Both the position numbers and the translations under genes were made by a program. A stretch of 64,000 nucleotides of DNA, taken from NCBI RefSeq assembly GCF_900105785.1, contig NZ_LT629799.1:434001-498000 (forward strand), in the 5' to 3' direction. Each line of letters opens with the position of its first letter. Positions within the stretch are counted from its first letter, which is position 1. Source of the DNA: Microlunatus sagamiharensis. Lineage in GTDB: Bacteria; Actinomycetota; Actinomycetes; Propionibacteriales; Propionibacteriaceae. Positions 7,941 through 18,463 of this stretch are shown here, in pieces. The notes beneath the pieces were generated by a model, which saw only the letters and a program-made list of their open reading frames with translations, was not told the DNA's origin and did no database searches.

Positions 7941-9254
7941 TCAGGCCGGCGTCTGCGGGGGCGTGATCTCGTCCGGCTCGACCAGGCGCGAGCGGTGGAT
8001 CGCCGGGACCGCGACCGCGAAGAAGGTCGCCGTGGCGACCACGCTGCACGCCACGGCGACGATCCCGAGCGGCACGGCGGTGTCCTCGCCCGCGAGGCCG
8101 ACGAGGGGCGCCACGACGGCGCCCATCACGTACTGCCCGAGGCCCAGCAGCGACGAGGCGGCGCCGGCCCGGTCGGGGTAGTCGGCCAGCGCCAGCGCGG
8201 TCGAGGTCGGGAAGACCAGGCCGAGGGCGCTCACCATGACGAACAGCGAGCCGAGCAGGAAGGGCAGGCCCAGCCCGACTAGCACGGTGACGGCCAGCCC
8301 GGCGCTGCCGAGCAGGTTGAGCAGCAGCCCGAGCGCCATGACCCGGTGCGGGCTCCAGCGGTGCGCGAGCCGGGCGCCGACCTGGCCGAAGACCATGATC
8401 CCGAGCGCGTTGGCCCCGAAGGCGAAGGAGAACTGCTGGGCCGAGAGCCCGAAGAGCCGCTGCAGGACGAAGGTCGCGCCGGCGATGTAGGCGAACATCG
8501 ACGCCCCGGCGAAGCCGGCCGCGAGGACGACGGCGACGAAGAGCCGGTCCTTCAGCAGCGTGCCGAAGCTGCGCAGCGTGTCGCCCACGCCTCCGGCCCG
8601 GCGCCGCTCGGGCGGCAGCGACTCCGGCACGCCGAAGACGCCGGCGGCGAGCAGCACCACGCCGAAGGCGGCGAGGACGAGGAAGATCCCGCGCCAGCTC
8701 ACGACCAGGGCGAGCTGGCCGCCGATCACCGGCGCCAGGATCGGCGCGAGACCGTTCACCAGGATCAGCCGGGAGAAGATGATCACCAGCCGGCGGCCGG
8801 AGTAGAGGTCACGGGCGACGGCCCGGGCGATGACGATGCCGGCCGCGCCGGCCAGCCCCTGCACGAGCCGCAGCGCGACCAGCGCCTCGATCGTCGGGGC
8901 GAAGGCGCACGCGGCGGAGGCCAGCAGGTAGACCGCCAGCCCCACGACCAGCGGCTTGCGGCGACCGAACTGGTCCGACAGCGGCCCGGCCACCAGCTGG
9001 CCGACGGCCAGCCCGAGCAGGCAGGCGGTGATCGACAGCTGGGCCGCCGAGGTGGAGGAGCGCAGGTCGGTGGCCAGCGCGGGCAGCGCGGGCAGGTAGA
9101 GGTCGAGCGAGATCGGCCCGAACATCGACAGCATGCCCAGCACGACCACCAGGCGGACGGTGGAGGCCGAACCACCCCTCGGCTCCGAAGGAGACGAGGA
9201 CGCACCCTCCGGCTCTGCGCGAGCGGGGCGGGGACGGGTGGTGTCGGAGGGCAC
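7941..9254 (-). CDS. Bcr/CflA-family MFS multidrug efflux transporter
   Basis: A 437-residue, 12-helix proton-driven exporter in the inner membrane. The Bcr/CflA hallmark SLDLYLPALPALA lies in helix 1, the MFS motif A-like GPLSDQFGRRKPL follows helix 2, and RLVQGLAGAAGIVIARAVARD is in helix 4. The first ~30 residues are a Ser/Pro/Glu-rich cytoplasmic extension. The substrate is unknown; relatives export bicyclomycin, chloramphenicol or sulfonamides. No regulator is adjacent, and it is divergent from the NRAMP gene. Confidence 0.85.
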   Translation of the reverse strand: MPSDTTRPRPARAEPEGASSSPSEPRGGSASTVRLVVVLGMLSMFGPISLDLYLPALPALATDLRSSTSAAQLSITACLLGLAVGQLVAGPLSDQFGRRKPLVVGLAVYLLASAACAFAPTIEALVALRLVQGLAGAAGIVIARAVARDLYSGRRLVIIFSRLILVNGLAPILAPVIGGQLALVVSWRGIFLVLAAFGVVLLAAGVFGVPESLPPERRRAGGVGDTLRSFGTLLKDRLFVAVVLAAGFAGASMFAYIAGATFVLQRLFGLSAQQFSFAFGANALGIMVFGQVGARLAHRWSPHRVMALGLLLNLLGSAGLAVTVLVGLGLPFLLGSLFVMVSALGLVFPTSTALALADYPDRAGAASSLLGLGQYVMGAVVAPLVGLAGEDTAVPLGIVAVACSVVATATFFAVAVPAIHRSRLVEPDEITPPQTPA

Positions 9255-9404
9255 GGGTCACCGTAACCGGGCCCGACGCCGCCGGCCCGCGCGTCTCCCG
9301 GGCCCCCACGACGGGGGCGCGTGGTGGTTACCCTCTCGTCCGCGGGACGGGTGGGCAGCGCGAGAACGGGCTGTGTGGGAACGACGAGGGCCGGGAGCGA
9401 ACGG

Positions 9405-10631
9405 GTGCTGGTGCAGCGGGAGCGGATCGAGCGGCTCCGTGCGGGCTCGCGCCTGCTCGGACCCGCGTTCGTCGCCGCGGTCGCGTACGTCGACCCGGGC
9501 AACGTCGCCACCAACACGGCCGCGGGCGCCAGGTACGGCTACCTGCTGCTGTGGGTGCTCGTGGGCGCGACGCTCATGGCCGGGCTCGTGCAGTACCTCT
9601 CGGCCAAGGTCGGGTGGCTGACCGGACGTTCGCTGCCGGCCCTGGTCGCCGAGCGGAACCCGACCTGGTCGCGCCGGGCCTACTGGGTGCAGGCCGAGGT
9701 CGTCGCCGTGGCGACCGACCTGGCCGAGATCGTCGGCGGCTCGCTCGCGCTCGACCTGCTCTTCGGGGTGCCCGTGGTCGCCGGGGCGTTCATCACCACC
9801 GCGGTCAGCACCACGCTCCTGCTCCTGCAGAGCCGTCGGCGGCAGAAGACCTTCGAGCGCGTGGTGACGGGCATGCTCGCGGTGGTCGCCGTCGGCTTCC
9901 TCGCGGGGCTGTTCCTCGACCCGCCGGACCCGGTCGGCGCCCTCAGCGGCCTGCTGCCGCGGCTGGACGGGGCCGACAGCGCGCTCCTCGCGGTCGGGAT
10001 GCTCGGCGCCACCGTCATGCCGCACGCCGTCTACCTGCACTCCGCGCTCGTCGGCGACCGTCACGGGCGCGCCACCGGCGCCGACGCCCGGCAGGTGCTG
10101 CGGGGCGTCCGGCTCGACGTGGTCCTCGCGATGGTGTTCGCCGGCGCCGTGAACATCGGCATGCTGCTCGTGGCGGCGTCCACGCTGTCCGGCCTCCCGG
10201 TCGCCGACCTGCCCGACGCGGTGGCGGGGATCGGCGAGCGGCTCGGCCCGGCGGTCGCCACGCTCTTCGCCCTCGGGCTGCTGGCCTCCGGGCTCGCGTC
10301 GACCTCGGTGGGGGGCTACGCCGGGGCGGTCATCACCGAGGGCCTGCTGCAGCGCCGCATCCCGCTGCTGGTCCGCCGGCTGATGACCGCCGGACCGGCG
10401 CTGGTCCTGCTCGCCGTCGGGCTCGACCCGACCGAGCTGCTCATCGGCTCGCAGGTCGTGCTGTCCTTCGGGATCCCCTTCGCGCTCGTGCCGCTGGTCC
10501 GCATCGCGGCCGACGCCCGACTGATGCGCCTGGCTCCGACCGGTCGCCGCACGATCGCCGTGGCCTGGCTGGTCGTCGGGATCGTCGTGGCCCTCAACGC
10601 GAGCCTGGTCGTCCTGACCGTCCTCGGCTGA
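9405..10631 (+). CDS. mntH: NRAMP-family divalent metal (Mn2+/Fe2+) transporter
   Basis: Proton-coupled manganese/iron importer with 11 predicted helices. The metal-binding DPGN motif is in helix 1 (VAYVDPGNVATNT) and the helix 6 motif is MPHAVYLHS. A consensus transport segment (GLASTSVGGYAGAVITEGLL) is also clear. In-frame GTG codons exist at 9321, 9351, 9375 and 9405. The last leaves a normal short N-terminus before helix 1 and has GGGAG about 10 nt upstream, so it was chosen. No MntR-type or Mn-riboswitch leader could be recognised upstream. Confidence 0.85.
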   Translation: MLVQRERIERLRAGSRLLGPAFVAAVAYVDPGNVATNTAAGARYGYLLLWVLVGATLMAGLVQYLSAKVGWLTGRSLPALVAERNPTWSRRAYWVQAEVVAVATDLAEIVGGSLALDLLFGVPVVAGAFITTAVSTTLLLLQSRRRQKTFERVVTGMLAVVAVGFLAGLFLDPPDPVGALSGLLPRLDGADSALLAVGMLGATVMPHAVYLHSALVGDRHGRATGADARQVLRGVRLDVVLAMVFAGAVNIGMLLVAASTLSGLPVADLPDAVAGIGERLGPAVATLFALGLLASGLASTSVGGYAGAVITEGLLQRRIPLLVRRLMTAGPALVLLAVGLDPTELLIGSQVVLSFGIPFALVPLVRIAADARLMRLAPTGRRTIAVAWLVVGIVVALNASLVVLTVLG

Positions 10632-10655
10632 CCCGGGGAGGGCCCGCAGCAGGGC

Positions 10656-11300
10656 CTAGGGGGTGGACGTGGTCCAGAGGTCGCTCCAGCGGACGCCGAG
10701 TGAGCGGAGCACGGTGCGGAGCAGCGGCAGGCTGATGCCGACGACGTTGTGGTGGTCGCCCTCGATCCGCTCGACGAACGCGCCGCCGAGGCCGTCGACG
10801 GTGAACGAGCCGGCCACCTCGAGCGGCTCGCCGGTCGCCACGTAGGCGGCGACCTCGTCGTCGTCGAGGTCGGCGAAGTGCACGGTGGTCGAGCCGACCT
10901 CGGCCCGCACCAGCCGCTCGCCACGGGCGTGCACGAGCACGTGGTGCCCGGTGTGGAGGACGCCGCTGCGCCCGCGCATCCGGCCCCAGCGCTCGACCGC
11001 CGAGGCGGGGTCGTGGGGCTTGCCGTACGCCTGCCCGTCCAGCTCGAGCATCGAGTCGCAGCCGACGAGCACGGTCACGCGGTCGTCGAGGACCAGCGTC
11101 GCGTCGACCGCCTCGGCCTTGAGCCGGGCCAGCTCGGCGACCAGGGCCGCCGGCTGCTCGGCCGTCACACCGGACTCGTCGACCCCGGACACGACGACCT
11201 CGGGGTCCAGGCCGGCTGCCCGCAGGGTCGCCAGCCGCGCCGGGGAGGCGGAGGCGAGGACCAGGCGCACGCGGTCGGCGACCACGTCGGTGGCGCTCAT
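10656..11300 (-). CDS. maf: Maf-family nucleoside triphosphate pyrophosphatase
   Basis: House-cleaning pyrophosphatase acting on non-canonical or modified NTPs; actinobacterial Maf is also linked to cell division. The N-terminal LASASPARLATLRAAGLD contains the conserved S-x-S-P-R segment, with CDSMLELDG (catalytic Asp), KP and the GSFTVDGLGG region further on. The ATG at 11300 has GAGGAG at the right distance; a TTG 27 nt further upstream is less likely. It follows the carboxylase epsilon gene in the same direction, an arrangement common in actinobacteria. Confidence 0.85.
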   Translation of the reverse strand: MSATDVVADRVRLVLASASPARLATLRAAGLDPEVVVSGVDESGVTAEQPAALVAELARLKAEAVDATLVLDDRVTVLVGCDSMLELDGQAYGKPHDPASAVERWGRMRGRSGVLHTGHHVLVHARGERLVRAEVGSTTVHFADLDDDEVAAYVATGEPLEVAGSFTVDGLGGAFVERIEGDHHNVVGISLPLLRTVLRSLGVRWSDLWTTSTP

Positions 11301-11323
11301 GGGGATGCTCCTCGGTGGGGTGT

Positions 11324-11550
11324 TCAACCTCGGGCCGACAGGCGCCAGGCGTCGGGCCCGGGCCGGCCCAGGGTGCGGCCGCCGCGGGCCGACGCCGCCC
11401 AGGCGCTCGGGCCCTGCCGGGGCGGTGCAGGCTCCTCGACCGGGCGCGTCCGGGCCGCGAGCACCACGCTCAGCGCGGCCAGCTCGACGTCGGTCGGCGT
11501 GCCGCGCACGACGCGGAACAGCGGCTCCGGCGCCACGTCCTCGGTGTCGC

Positions 11551-11554
<4 letters not shown>
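11324..11554 (-). CDS. accE: Acyl-CoA carboxylase epsilon subunit
   Basis: A 76-residue protein that stabilises the actinobacterial acyl-CoA carboxylase complex. The motif [20 protein letters not shown] is the family signature, and the Pro/Ala-rich tail ends in the typical SAWAAS...WRLSARG. GTG start at 11554 overlaps the beta-subunit stop by 4 nt, as in Streptomyces and Mycobacterium where the epsilon gene follows the beta gene. Short length and coupling make the call reliable. Confidence 0.85.
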
Positions 11555-13149
<1,595 letters not shown>

Positions 13150-13157
13150 AGCAGGGA

Positions 13158-13188
13158 ACCCTAGCCCTCGTCGCGCCTGCCCTAGGGT
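13158..13188. promoter_or_regulatory. Back-to-back -10 boxes of pccB and birA
   Basis: The 45-bp divergent gap carries TAGGGT on the minus strand (13158-13163), 8 nt before the pccB GTG, and TAGGGT on the plus strand (13183-13188), 6 nt before the birA GTG. Both positions imply leaderless or nearly leaderless transcripts. No ribosome site is present on either side. Confidence 0.55.
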
Positions 13189-13194
13189 TCGGAC

Positions 13195-14022
13195 GTGCCC
13201 GACGCCGACCCGATCGACCGTCCGACGCTCGCCTCGGACCTGCTCACCTCGGACGGGCTCTGGCGACGGCTCGACCTGGTGGCGTCCACCGGGTCGACCA
13301 ACGCCGACCTGGCCGCGGCGGCCCGCGACGGGGCGCCGGGCGGGACCGTGCTGGTCGCCGACCACCAGTCGTCCGGCCGCGGACGCCTCGGGCGCACCTG
13401 GACCGCGCCGCCCGGCAGCGGCGTCGCGATCTCGGTGCTGCTGCGCCCCGAGGTGGCGCTCGACCGCTGGACGTGGCTGCCCCTGCTCGCCGGCGTCGCC
13501 GTCAGCGACGCGCTGCGCCAGACCGCCGGCCTGCCCGCCGACGTCAAGTGGCCCAACGACGTCCTGATCGGTGACCGGAAGGTCTGCGGCGTCCTCGCCG
13601 AGCGAATCGAGACGCCCGACGGGCCGGCCGTCGTGCTCGGCATGGGCGTCAACGTCCACCTCGGCGCCGACGAGCTGCCCGTGCCGACCGCCACCTCGGT
13701 CGACCTCGCCCGCGCCGAGCTCGGCGTGGCCGGCGTCCCGGTGTCGCGGACCGCGGTCACCTCGAGCGTGCTGCGCTGCCTCGAGCGCGACCTGCGCCGC
13801 TGGGAGGAGGTCGCCGCCCTCGGCTCCGAGGGTGGCGACGGCATCGCCCTCGCCTACCGCGAGCGCTGCTCGACGCTCGGCCGGAAGGTTCGCGTGACGC
13901 TGTCCGACGGGAGCGTGCTCGAGGGCACGGCCCGCGACGTGGACGCGTACGGACGCCTCCTCCTCGACACGGGCGACGGCTCCCACGTCCTCGGGGCCGG
14001 GGACGTCGTGCACCTGCGCTGA
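13195..14022 (+). CDS. birA: Biotin--[acetyl-CoA carboxylase] ligase
   Basis: Attaches biotin to the carboxyl carrier of the acyl-CoA carboxylases via biotinyl-AMP. Class I enzyme with no DNA-binding domain, 275 residues. The ligase loop [10 protein letters not shown] is at about 59-68, followed by [17 protein letters not shown] and GMGVNVH, and a C-terminal SH3-like domain ([19 protein letters not shown]). The GTG start sits 6 nt after a TAGGGT box. Its placement opposite pccB links enzyme and substrate. Confidence 0.9.
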   Translation: MPDADPIDRPTLASDLLTSDGLWRRLDLVASTGSTNADLAAAARDGAPGGTVLVADHQSSGRGRLGRTWTAPPGSGVAISVLLRPEVALDRWTWLPLLAGVAVSDALRQTAGLPADVKWPNDVLIGDRKVCGVLAERIETPDGPAVVLGMGVNVHLGADELPVPTATSVDLARAELGVAGVPVSRTAVTSSVLRCLERDLRRWEEVAALGSEGGDGIALAYRERCSTLGRKVRVTLSDGSVLEGTARDVDAYGRLLLDTGDGSHVLGAGDVVHLR

Positions 14023-14047
14023 CGCTCGCTGTCGAACAGCATGAGGA

Positions 14048-14074
14048 ACGCTCCCTGACCCTGTCAGGGAGCGT
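14048..14074 (+). terminator. Terminator hairpin of birA
   Basis: A perfect 12-bp stem (14048-14059 with 14063-14074) with a 3-nt CCT loop, 26 nt after the birA stop, followed by TCTTCC. The right arm doubles as the beginning of the 32-bp tandem repeats described at 14065-14170. Confidence 0.7.
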
Positions 14075-14170
14075 CTTCCGGGCCCTTCGACAAGCTCAGG
14101 GAGCGTCTTCCGGGCCCTTCGACACGCTCAGGGAGCGTCTTCCGGGCCCTTCGACACGCTCAGGGAGCGT
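14065..14170. repeat. 32-bp tandem repeats carrying TTCGACAAGCTCAGGG
   Basis: Three full 32-bp units begin at 14065, 14097 and 14129, with a partial fourth at 14161 and a degenerate echo (TCAGGGAGCG) at 14191. Units differ at one position (TTCGACAAGCTC versus TTCGACACGCTC). The element fills the gap between birA and the PH-domain gene. There are no spacers, so this is not a CRISPR. The core is, from memory, a sequence widely dispersed between genes in high-GC genomes. Confidence 0.8.
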
Positions 14171-14253
14171 GCTCCAGCCGTGCGCCGAGCTCAGGGAGCG
14201 TTCGGGGTGGACGCGACCTGAGTCTGATCTTCGGGGCGGCCCGCTGTGCCACC

Positions 14254-14775
14254 ATGGCTGGCGTGGGCCTGCCGTCGCGGATGCTGGGCGCCGACGAGTA
14301 CGAGGTCCTGCACACGCGGACCCACGCCAAGGCGCTCGTCGGCCCTGCGCTCGCGCTCATCGGCACCGGGGCGCTGGTCGGCGCCGGCACCGCGATCGTC
14401 CCGTCCGACTACCGCCCGTACGGCCAGTTCGTGGTCCTCGTGCTCGCGGCCGCGCTCGCGGGCTGGGCGTGCGTACGGCCCTTCCTGCACTGGTGGACGA
14501 CGACCTACTCCCTGACGAACCGCCGTCTGGTCATGGGCACCGGCGTGCTCAAGAAGGTGCGCGTCGACCTGCCGCTGTGGCGGATCACCGACCTCTCGGT
14601 CGAGCGCAGCCTGTCGGACCGGGTGATCGGGTGCGGGACGCTGGTCGCGCGGACGGCGGGGGAGGGTTCGGTGTCGCTGCGCGACGTACCCGAGGTCCAG
14701 CACGTGCAGCGCGCGGTCGCCGAGCAGCTGTTCGGCGAGCTGCACGACGCGCCGCACGAGGGAGCCGTCCGGTGA
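14254..14775 (+). CDS. Membrane protein with bacterial PH-like (bPH2) domain
   Basis: A 173-residue membrane protein. Two transmembrane helices (about residues 28-50 and 58-75) are followed by a bPH2 domain: TTYSLTNRRLVMGTGVLKK, then DLPLWRITDLSVERSLSDR and the GCGTLVARTAGEG beta segment. Relatives are of unknown function and are often membrane-associated with the YdbS/YdbT type. It overlaps the following GtrA gene by 4 nt, so the two membrane proteins are probably made together. Confidence 0.75.
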   Translation: MAGVGLPSRMLGADEYEVLHTRTHAKALVGPALALIGTGALVGAGTAIVPSDYRPYGQFVVLVLAAALAGWACVRPFLHWWTTTYSLTNRRLVMGTGVLKKVRVDLPLWRITDLSVERSLSDRVIGCGTLVARTAGEGSVSLRDVPEVQHVQRAVAEQLFGELHDAPHEGAVR

Positions 14776-15221
14776 GCCCGCTGCCGCAGCCGGTCGAGCT
14801 GCCGGTCGACGAGCGCACCTCGGCCCTGCCCCTGCGGACCCAGCTGGTGCGGTTCGTGCTGACGGGCGGGCTGTCGGCCGTCGTGGACTTCGGGCTGCTG
14901 GTCCTGCTCATGCACCTGGGTCTCGGCCACACCGCCGCCAAGGCCCTCTCCTTCGTCGCCGGGACGACGACGGCGTACCTGATCAACCGCCGCTGGACCT
15001 TCCGGGCGGAGCCGTCGCGCAAGCGGTTCCTCGCGGTGGTCGTGCTCTACGCCCTCACCTTCGCCCTCCAGGTGGGCCTCTTTTCCGTGCTCTTCGACGC
15101 CCTCAGCACGCGAGGCCTCGCGCTGACCGTCGTCCAGGTCGTCGGATTCGTCGTCGCGCAGGGGGTGGCGACCACGGTGAACTTCGTCGTCCAGCGCGGG
15201 GTGATCTTCAAGATCAGGTGA
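14772..15221 (+). CDS. GtrA-family membrane protein
   Basis: A 149-residue four-helix protein of the GtrA family, thought to help move polyprenyl-linked sugars across the membrane or anchor glycosyltransferases. Family features are QLVRFVLTGGLSAVVDFG in helix 1, KALSFVAGTTTAYLINRRWTF in the helix 2 region, and the C-terminal VATTVNFVVQRGVIF. The GTG start at 14772 shares GTGA with the PH-domain gene's stop. No adjacent glycosyltransferase indicates a specific glycan. Confidence 0.85.
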   Translation: MSPLPQPVELPVDERTSALPLRTQLVRFVLTGGLSAVVDFGLLVLLMHLGLGHTAAKALSFVAGTTTAYLINRRWTFRAEPSRKRFLAVVVLYALTFALQVGLFSVLFDALSTRGLALTVVQVVGFVVAQGVATTVNFVVQRGVIFKIR

Positions 15222-15294
15222 GCCTCGTCGCACCTGCGCCCGGACGGGAACAACGCGGGTCCAAGCGCCTTGAACCAGTCATGAGAGCAGTGGA

Positions 15295-16239
15295 GTGACC
15301 GAGTTCGGCGGGCCCGAGGCCCTGCACCTGGTCGACGTTCCGGAGGTGCACGCGGGTCCGGGCGAGGTCCGGCTCGCGGTGCGCACCGCGGCCGTGAACC
15401 CGACCGACACGCACGGCCGCAACGGCGACTACGCCCGAATGGCCGGCGGCGAGCCGGAGATGCCGTGGATCGTCGGCATGGACGTGGCCGGGGTCGTCGA
15501 CGAGGTCGGGCCCGACGGCGACGGACGCCTCGCCGAGGGCGACCGCGTGATGGCGATCGTGGTCCCGTCCGGCAGCCACGGCGGCTACCGCGAGCAGGTC
15601 GTGCTGCCGGCCGCGTCCGTCGTCCCGGTCCCCGCCGGCGTGGACTTCCCGGCGGCCTCGTCGCTGCCGATGAACGGGCTCACCGCACGGCTGGCGCTCG
15701 ACCGGATGGAGCTGCAGCGCGGCGACGTCCTCGCGGTCACGGGCGCGGCCGGCTCCTTCGGCGGCTACGTGGTCCAGCTGGCGAAGGCCGACGGGCTCAC
15801 CGTCGTCGCCGACGCGAGCGAGCTCGACACCGGGCTCGTCACCTCGCTCGGCGCCGACGTCGTGCTGCCCCGCGGCGAGGGCTTCGCGGCCGCGGTGCGC
15901 GAGCGGTACCCGGACGGCGTCGACGGCCTGGCCGACGGCTCCGTCCAGGGCGCGCAGGTGCTCCCCGCCGTCCGTGACGGCGGGGTGGTGACGACCGTGC
16001 GCGGCTACCAGGGCGAGGACGCCGACCACGAGCTGGCCCGGGGCGTCCGGGTGCTGCCGGTCTTCGTGCGCGACTACGGGCAGAACACCGAGGCTCTCGA
16101 CCGGCTCCGCGCGCAGGCCGAGGACGGAACCGTCACCCTGCGCGTCGCCGACGTGCTCCCCGCGGCCGACGCCGCCGAGGCCCACCGACGGCTCGAGGCC
16201 GGCGGCGTCCGCGGCCGGCTCGTCCTCTCCTTCGGCTGA
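15295..16239 (+). CDS. Zinc-independent MDR (quinone oxidoreductase-like) dehydrogenase, probable 5' frameshift
   Basis: NADPH-dependent medium-chain reductase/quinone oxidoreductase type. The GroES-like domain (EVRLAVRTAAVNPTDTHGRN, GMDVAGVVDEVG) precedes the Rossmann domain with GAAGSFGGYVVQLAK. Family members begin MRAVxVTEFGG. Here ATG AGA GCA GTG lies at 15281-15292 but two bases (GA) follow before the GTG ACC GAG TTC of this frame, so one base appears missing and the first strand is out of frame. As the sequence stands, translation would need GTG 15295, which has no good ribosome site. Indel mutation or sequence error cannot be told apart here. Confidence 0.75.
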   Translation: MTEFGGPEALHLVDVPEVHAGPGEVRLAVRTAAVNPTDTHGRNGDYARMAGGEPEMPWIVGMDVAGVVDEVGPDGDGRLAEGDRVMAIVVPSGSHGGYREQVVLPAASVVPVPAGVDFPAASSLPMNGLTARLALDRMELQRGDVLAVTGAAGSFGGYVVQLAKADGLTVVADASELDTGLVTSLGADVVLPRGEGFAAAVRERYPDGVDGLADGSVQGAQVLPAVRDGGVVTTVRGYQGEDADHELARGVRVLPVFVRDYGQNTEALDRLRAQAEDGTVTLRVADVLPAADAAEAHRRLEAGGVRGRLVLSFG

Positions 16240-16255
16240 GACCGAGGCTGAGCCG

Positions 16256-16759
16256 GTGCCCGCCCCCGTGCCCCTCGAGGTCGTCGCGCTCACGCCCGAC
16301 GACTGGGCGCGGTGGCGGACGCTGCGGCTCGCCGCGCTCGCGGAGGCGCCGTACGCCTTCGGCTCGACGCTCGCCGGCACCCTCGCCGACGACGGTGAGG
16401 CGTACTGGCGGGCGCGGCTGACCACGGTCCCGCACAACCTGGTGGTGGTCCTCGCCGGGCAGGACGCCGGCATGGTCAGCCTCGTCGCACCCGACCCGGC
16501 GGACGGGTCGCCCGAGCTGATCTCGATGTGGGTCTCGCCTCACGCGCGGGGGACGGGGGCGGCCGACGCCGCCGTCGAGGCGGTGCTGGCCGTGGCCGAC
16601 GGCGAGCACCCGGGGCGTCCGGTCACGCTGTCGGTGTTCGCCGACAACGCCGCGGCGACCCGGTTGTACCGGCGCCACGGGTTCGTGGACGCGGGCCCGT
16701 CGCCCGACGACGACCGCGAGCGGCGGATGGTCCGGCTCCCCACCGCCTCGGCCCGATAA
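16256..16759 (+). CDS. GNAT-family N-acetyltransferase
   Basis: A 167-residue acyltransferase using acetyl-CoA; the substrate is unknown. The GNAT core is seen as RTLRLAALAEAPYAFGSTL (N-terminal helix), ELISMWVSPHARGTGAADAAVE (motif A with the pyrophosphate loop, where the usual G-x-G-x-G/A is SPHARGTGAA) and VFADNAAATRLYRRHGFVDAG (motif B). The GTG start lies 16 nt after the oxidoreductase stop. Its stop codon overlaps the -10 box of purK. Confidence 0.8.
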   Translation: MPAPVPLEVVALTPDDWARWRTLRLAALAEAPYAFGSTLAGTLADDGEAYWRARLTTVPHNLVVVLAGQDAGMVSLVAPDPADGSPELISMWVSPHARGTGAADAAVEAVLAVADGEHPGRPVTLSVFADNAAATRLYRRHGFVDAGPSPDDDRERRMVRLPTASAR

Positions 16760-16762
16760 CCT
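16757..16762 (+). promoter_or_regulatory. -10 box of purK
   Basis: TAACCT ends 8 nt before the purK GTG and includes the GNAT stop codon. It fits a leaderless or near-leaderless transcript, as seen for several other genes in the window. No separate ribosome site is visible. Confidence 0.45.
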
Positions 16763-16770
16763 TGCGCGGC

Positions 16771-17943
16771 GTGACGACCTCCGCGCCCGTACGCCCCTTC
16801 GTCGTCGGGATCGTGGGCGGCGGCCAGCTGGCCCGGATGATGTACGAGGCCTCGATCGGGCTGGGCATCAGGGTCGCGCTGCTGGCCGAGGGGCCCGACG
16901 TCTCCGCGGCGCAGGTCGTGCACGACGTCACCGTCGGCGACTACACCGACCACGACACCCTCCGCGCCTTCGCCGAGCGCGTCGACGTGATCACCTTCGA
17001 CCACGAGCACGTCCCGACGGGCCTGCTCCGCGACCTCGAGGCCGCCGGTGTCGCCGTGCGCCCGGGGCCGGACGCCCTCGTCCACGCCCAGGACAAGGTC
17101 GTCATGCGCGACCGGCTGAGCGCGGCCGGCATCCCCTGCCCGGCGTACCGGGTCGTGGCCGACGCCGACGCCCTGCGCGCCTTCGGCGAGGAGACCGGCT
17201 GGCCGGTGATCGCCAAGACCTCGCGCGGCGGCTACGACGGCAAGGGCGTGTGGAAGATCGACACCCCCGACCAGGCCGAGGAGCCCTTCGCCGCGCTCGG
17301 CGGGCTGAGTGCCGGCGCGGAGATCCTCGCCGAGGAGTTCGTCGACTTCACCCGCGAGCTGAGCGCGCTCGTCGTGCGCTCGCCCTCGGGCCAGGCGGTC
17401 GCGTACCCGGTGTCGGAGTCGGTCCAGCGCGACGGGATCTGCGTCGAGACCACGACGCCGGCGCCCGGGCTGAGCGAGGAGCAGGCCGTGGCCGCCCAGG
17501 CGCTCGCCCTGCAGGTCGCCGGGGAGCTCGGCACGGTCGGTGTCCTGGCCGTCGAGCTGATGGAGCGCCGCGACGGGACGGTGGTCGTCAACGAGCTGGC
17601 GATGCGGCCGCACAACACCGGCCACTGGAGCATCGACGGGGCGCACACCTCGCAGTTCGAGAACCACCTGCGCGCCGTCCTCGACCTGCCGCTCGGCGAC
17701 CCCGGCACCCGCGAGGACTGGACCGTGATGGCCAACGTCCTCGGCGGGGGCGAGCCGGACCTCCCCTCCACGCTGCTGCACTGCTTCGCGCGCGACCGCC
17801 GGCTGCAGGTCCAGCTTTACGGCAAGGAGGTGAAGCCCGGCCGCAAGGTCGGGCACGTGACCACATACGGCGACGACCTGGTCGAGGTCCGTCGGCGCGC
17901 CCGGCACGCCGCCGGCTACCTGATGGGGGACCCGAATGCCTGA
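16771..17943 (+). CDS. purK: 5-(carboxyamino)imidazole ribonucleotide synthase
   Basis: ATP-grasp enzyme of purine synthesis that carboxylates AIR to N5-CAIR. 390 residues. The N-terminal Rossmann-like domain starts [16 protein letters not shown]; the ATP-grasp core shows [16 protein letters not shown], the [17 protein letters not shown] segment and [17 protein letters not shown] near the active site. The GTG at 16771 was chosen because the Rossmann strand follows about 12 residues later. The last 8 nt overlap purE, which uses the product. Confidence 0.93.
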   Translation: MTTSAPVRPFVVGIVGGGQLARMMYEASIGLGIRVALLAEGPDVSAAQVVHDVTVGDYTDHDTLRAFAERVDVITFDHEHVPTGLLRDLEAAGVAVRPGPDALVHAQDKVVMRDRLSAAGIPCPAYRVVADADALRAFGEETGWPVIAKTSRGGYDGKGVWKIDTPDQAEEPFAALGGLSAGAEILAEEFVDFTRELSALVVRSPSGQAVAYPVSESVQRDGICVETTTPAPGLSEEQAVAAQALALQVAGELGTVGVLAVELMERRDGTVVVNELAMRPHNTGHWSIDGAHTSQFENHLRAVLDLPLGDPGTREDWTVMANVLGGGEPDLPSTLLHCFARDRRLQVQLYGKEVKPGRKVGHVTTYGDDLVEVRRRARHAAGYLMGDPNA

Positions 17944-18463
17944 GACCGGCCTGCCCAAGACCGTGCCGCCGCGGGTCGGCATCGTCATGGGGTCGGACTC
18001 CGACTGGCCGACCATGCAGGCGGCAGGCCACGCGCTCGAGGAGTTCGGGATCGCGTACGAGGCCGACGTCGTCTCCGCGCACCGGATGCCCGACGCGATG
18101 CTCGCCTGGGGCCACGCGGCCCACGGGCGCGGGCTCGAGGTCGTCATCGCCGGGGCCGGGGGAGCGGCGCACCTGCCCGGCATGCTCGCCGCGGTCACAC
18201 CGCTGCCGGTCATCGGCGTGCCGGTGCCGCTCAAGCACCTCGACGGGCTCGACTCGCTGCTGTCGATCGTGCAGATGCCCGCGGGCGTCCCCGTCGCGAC
18301 CGTCTCGGTCGGCGGGGCGCGCAACGCCGGTCTGCTGGCCGTCCGCATCCTCGCCTCCGGCGACGCCGACCTGACCGCCCGGGTGCTCGCCTTCCAGGAC
18401 GAGCTGCGCGCGGTCGCCGAGGCCAAGGGCGAGGCGGTGCGCCGTGCCGTCCGCCCCGGCTGA
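17936..18463 (+). CDS. purE: N5-carboxyaminoimidazole ribonucleotide mutase
   Basis: Converts N5-CAIR to CAIR, the step after PurK. 175 residues. Signature motifs are [24 protein letters not shown] (conserved His), [13 protein letters not shown] and [20 protein letters not shown]. The ATG at 17936 overlaps the end of purK by 8 nt, giving a tight purKE unit. Its 3' end in turn overlaps the EI24-protein gene by 20 nt. Confidence 0.93.
   Translation: MPETGLPKTVPPRVGIVMGSDSDWPTMQAAGHALEEFGIAYEADVVSAHRMPDAMLAWGHAAHGRGLEVVIAGAGGAAHLPGMLAAVTPLPVIGVPVPLKHLDGLDSLLSIVQMPAGVPVATVSVGGARNAGLLAVRILASGDADLTARVLAFQDELRAVAEAKGEAVRRAVRPG

Noticed and set aside
9255-9404. Manganese riboswitch or MntR box upstream of mntH
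   Set aside because: No yybP-ykoY-type core and no convincing dyad could be seen in the short gap.
14065-14200. CRISPR-like array
   Set aside because: The 32-bp units are contiguous with no spacers, and no cas genes are present.
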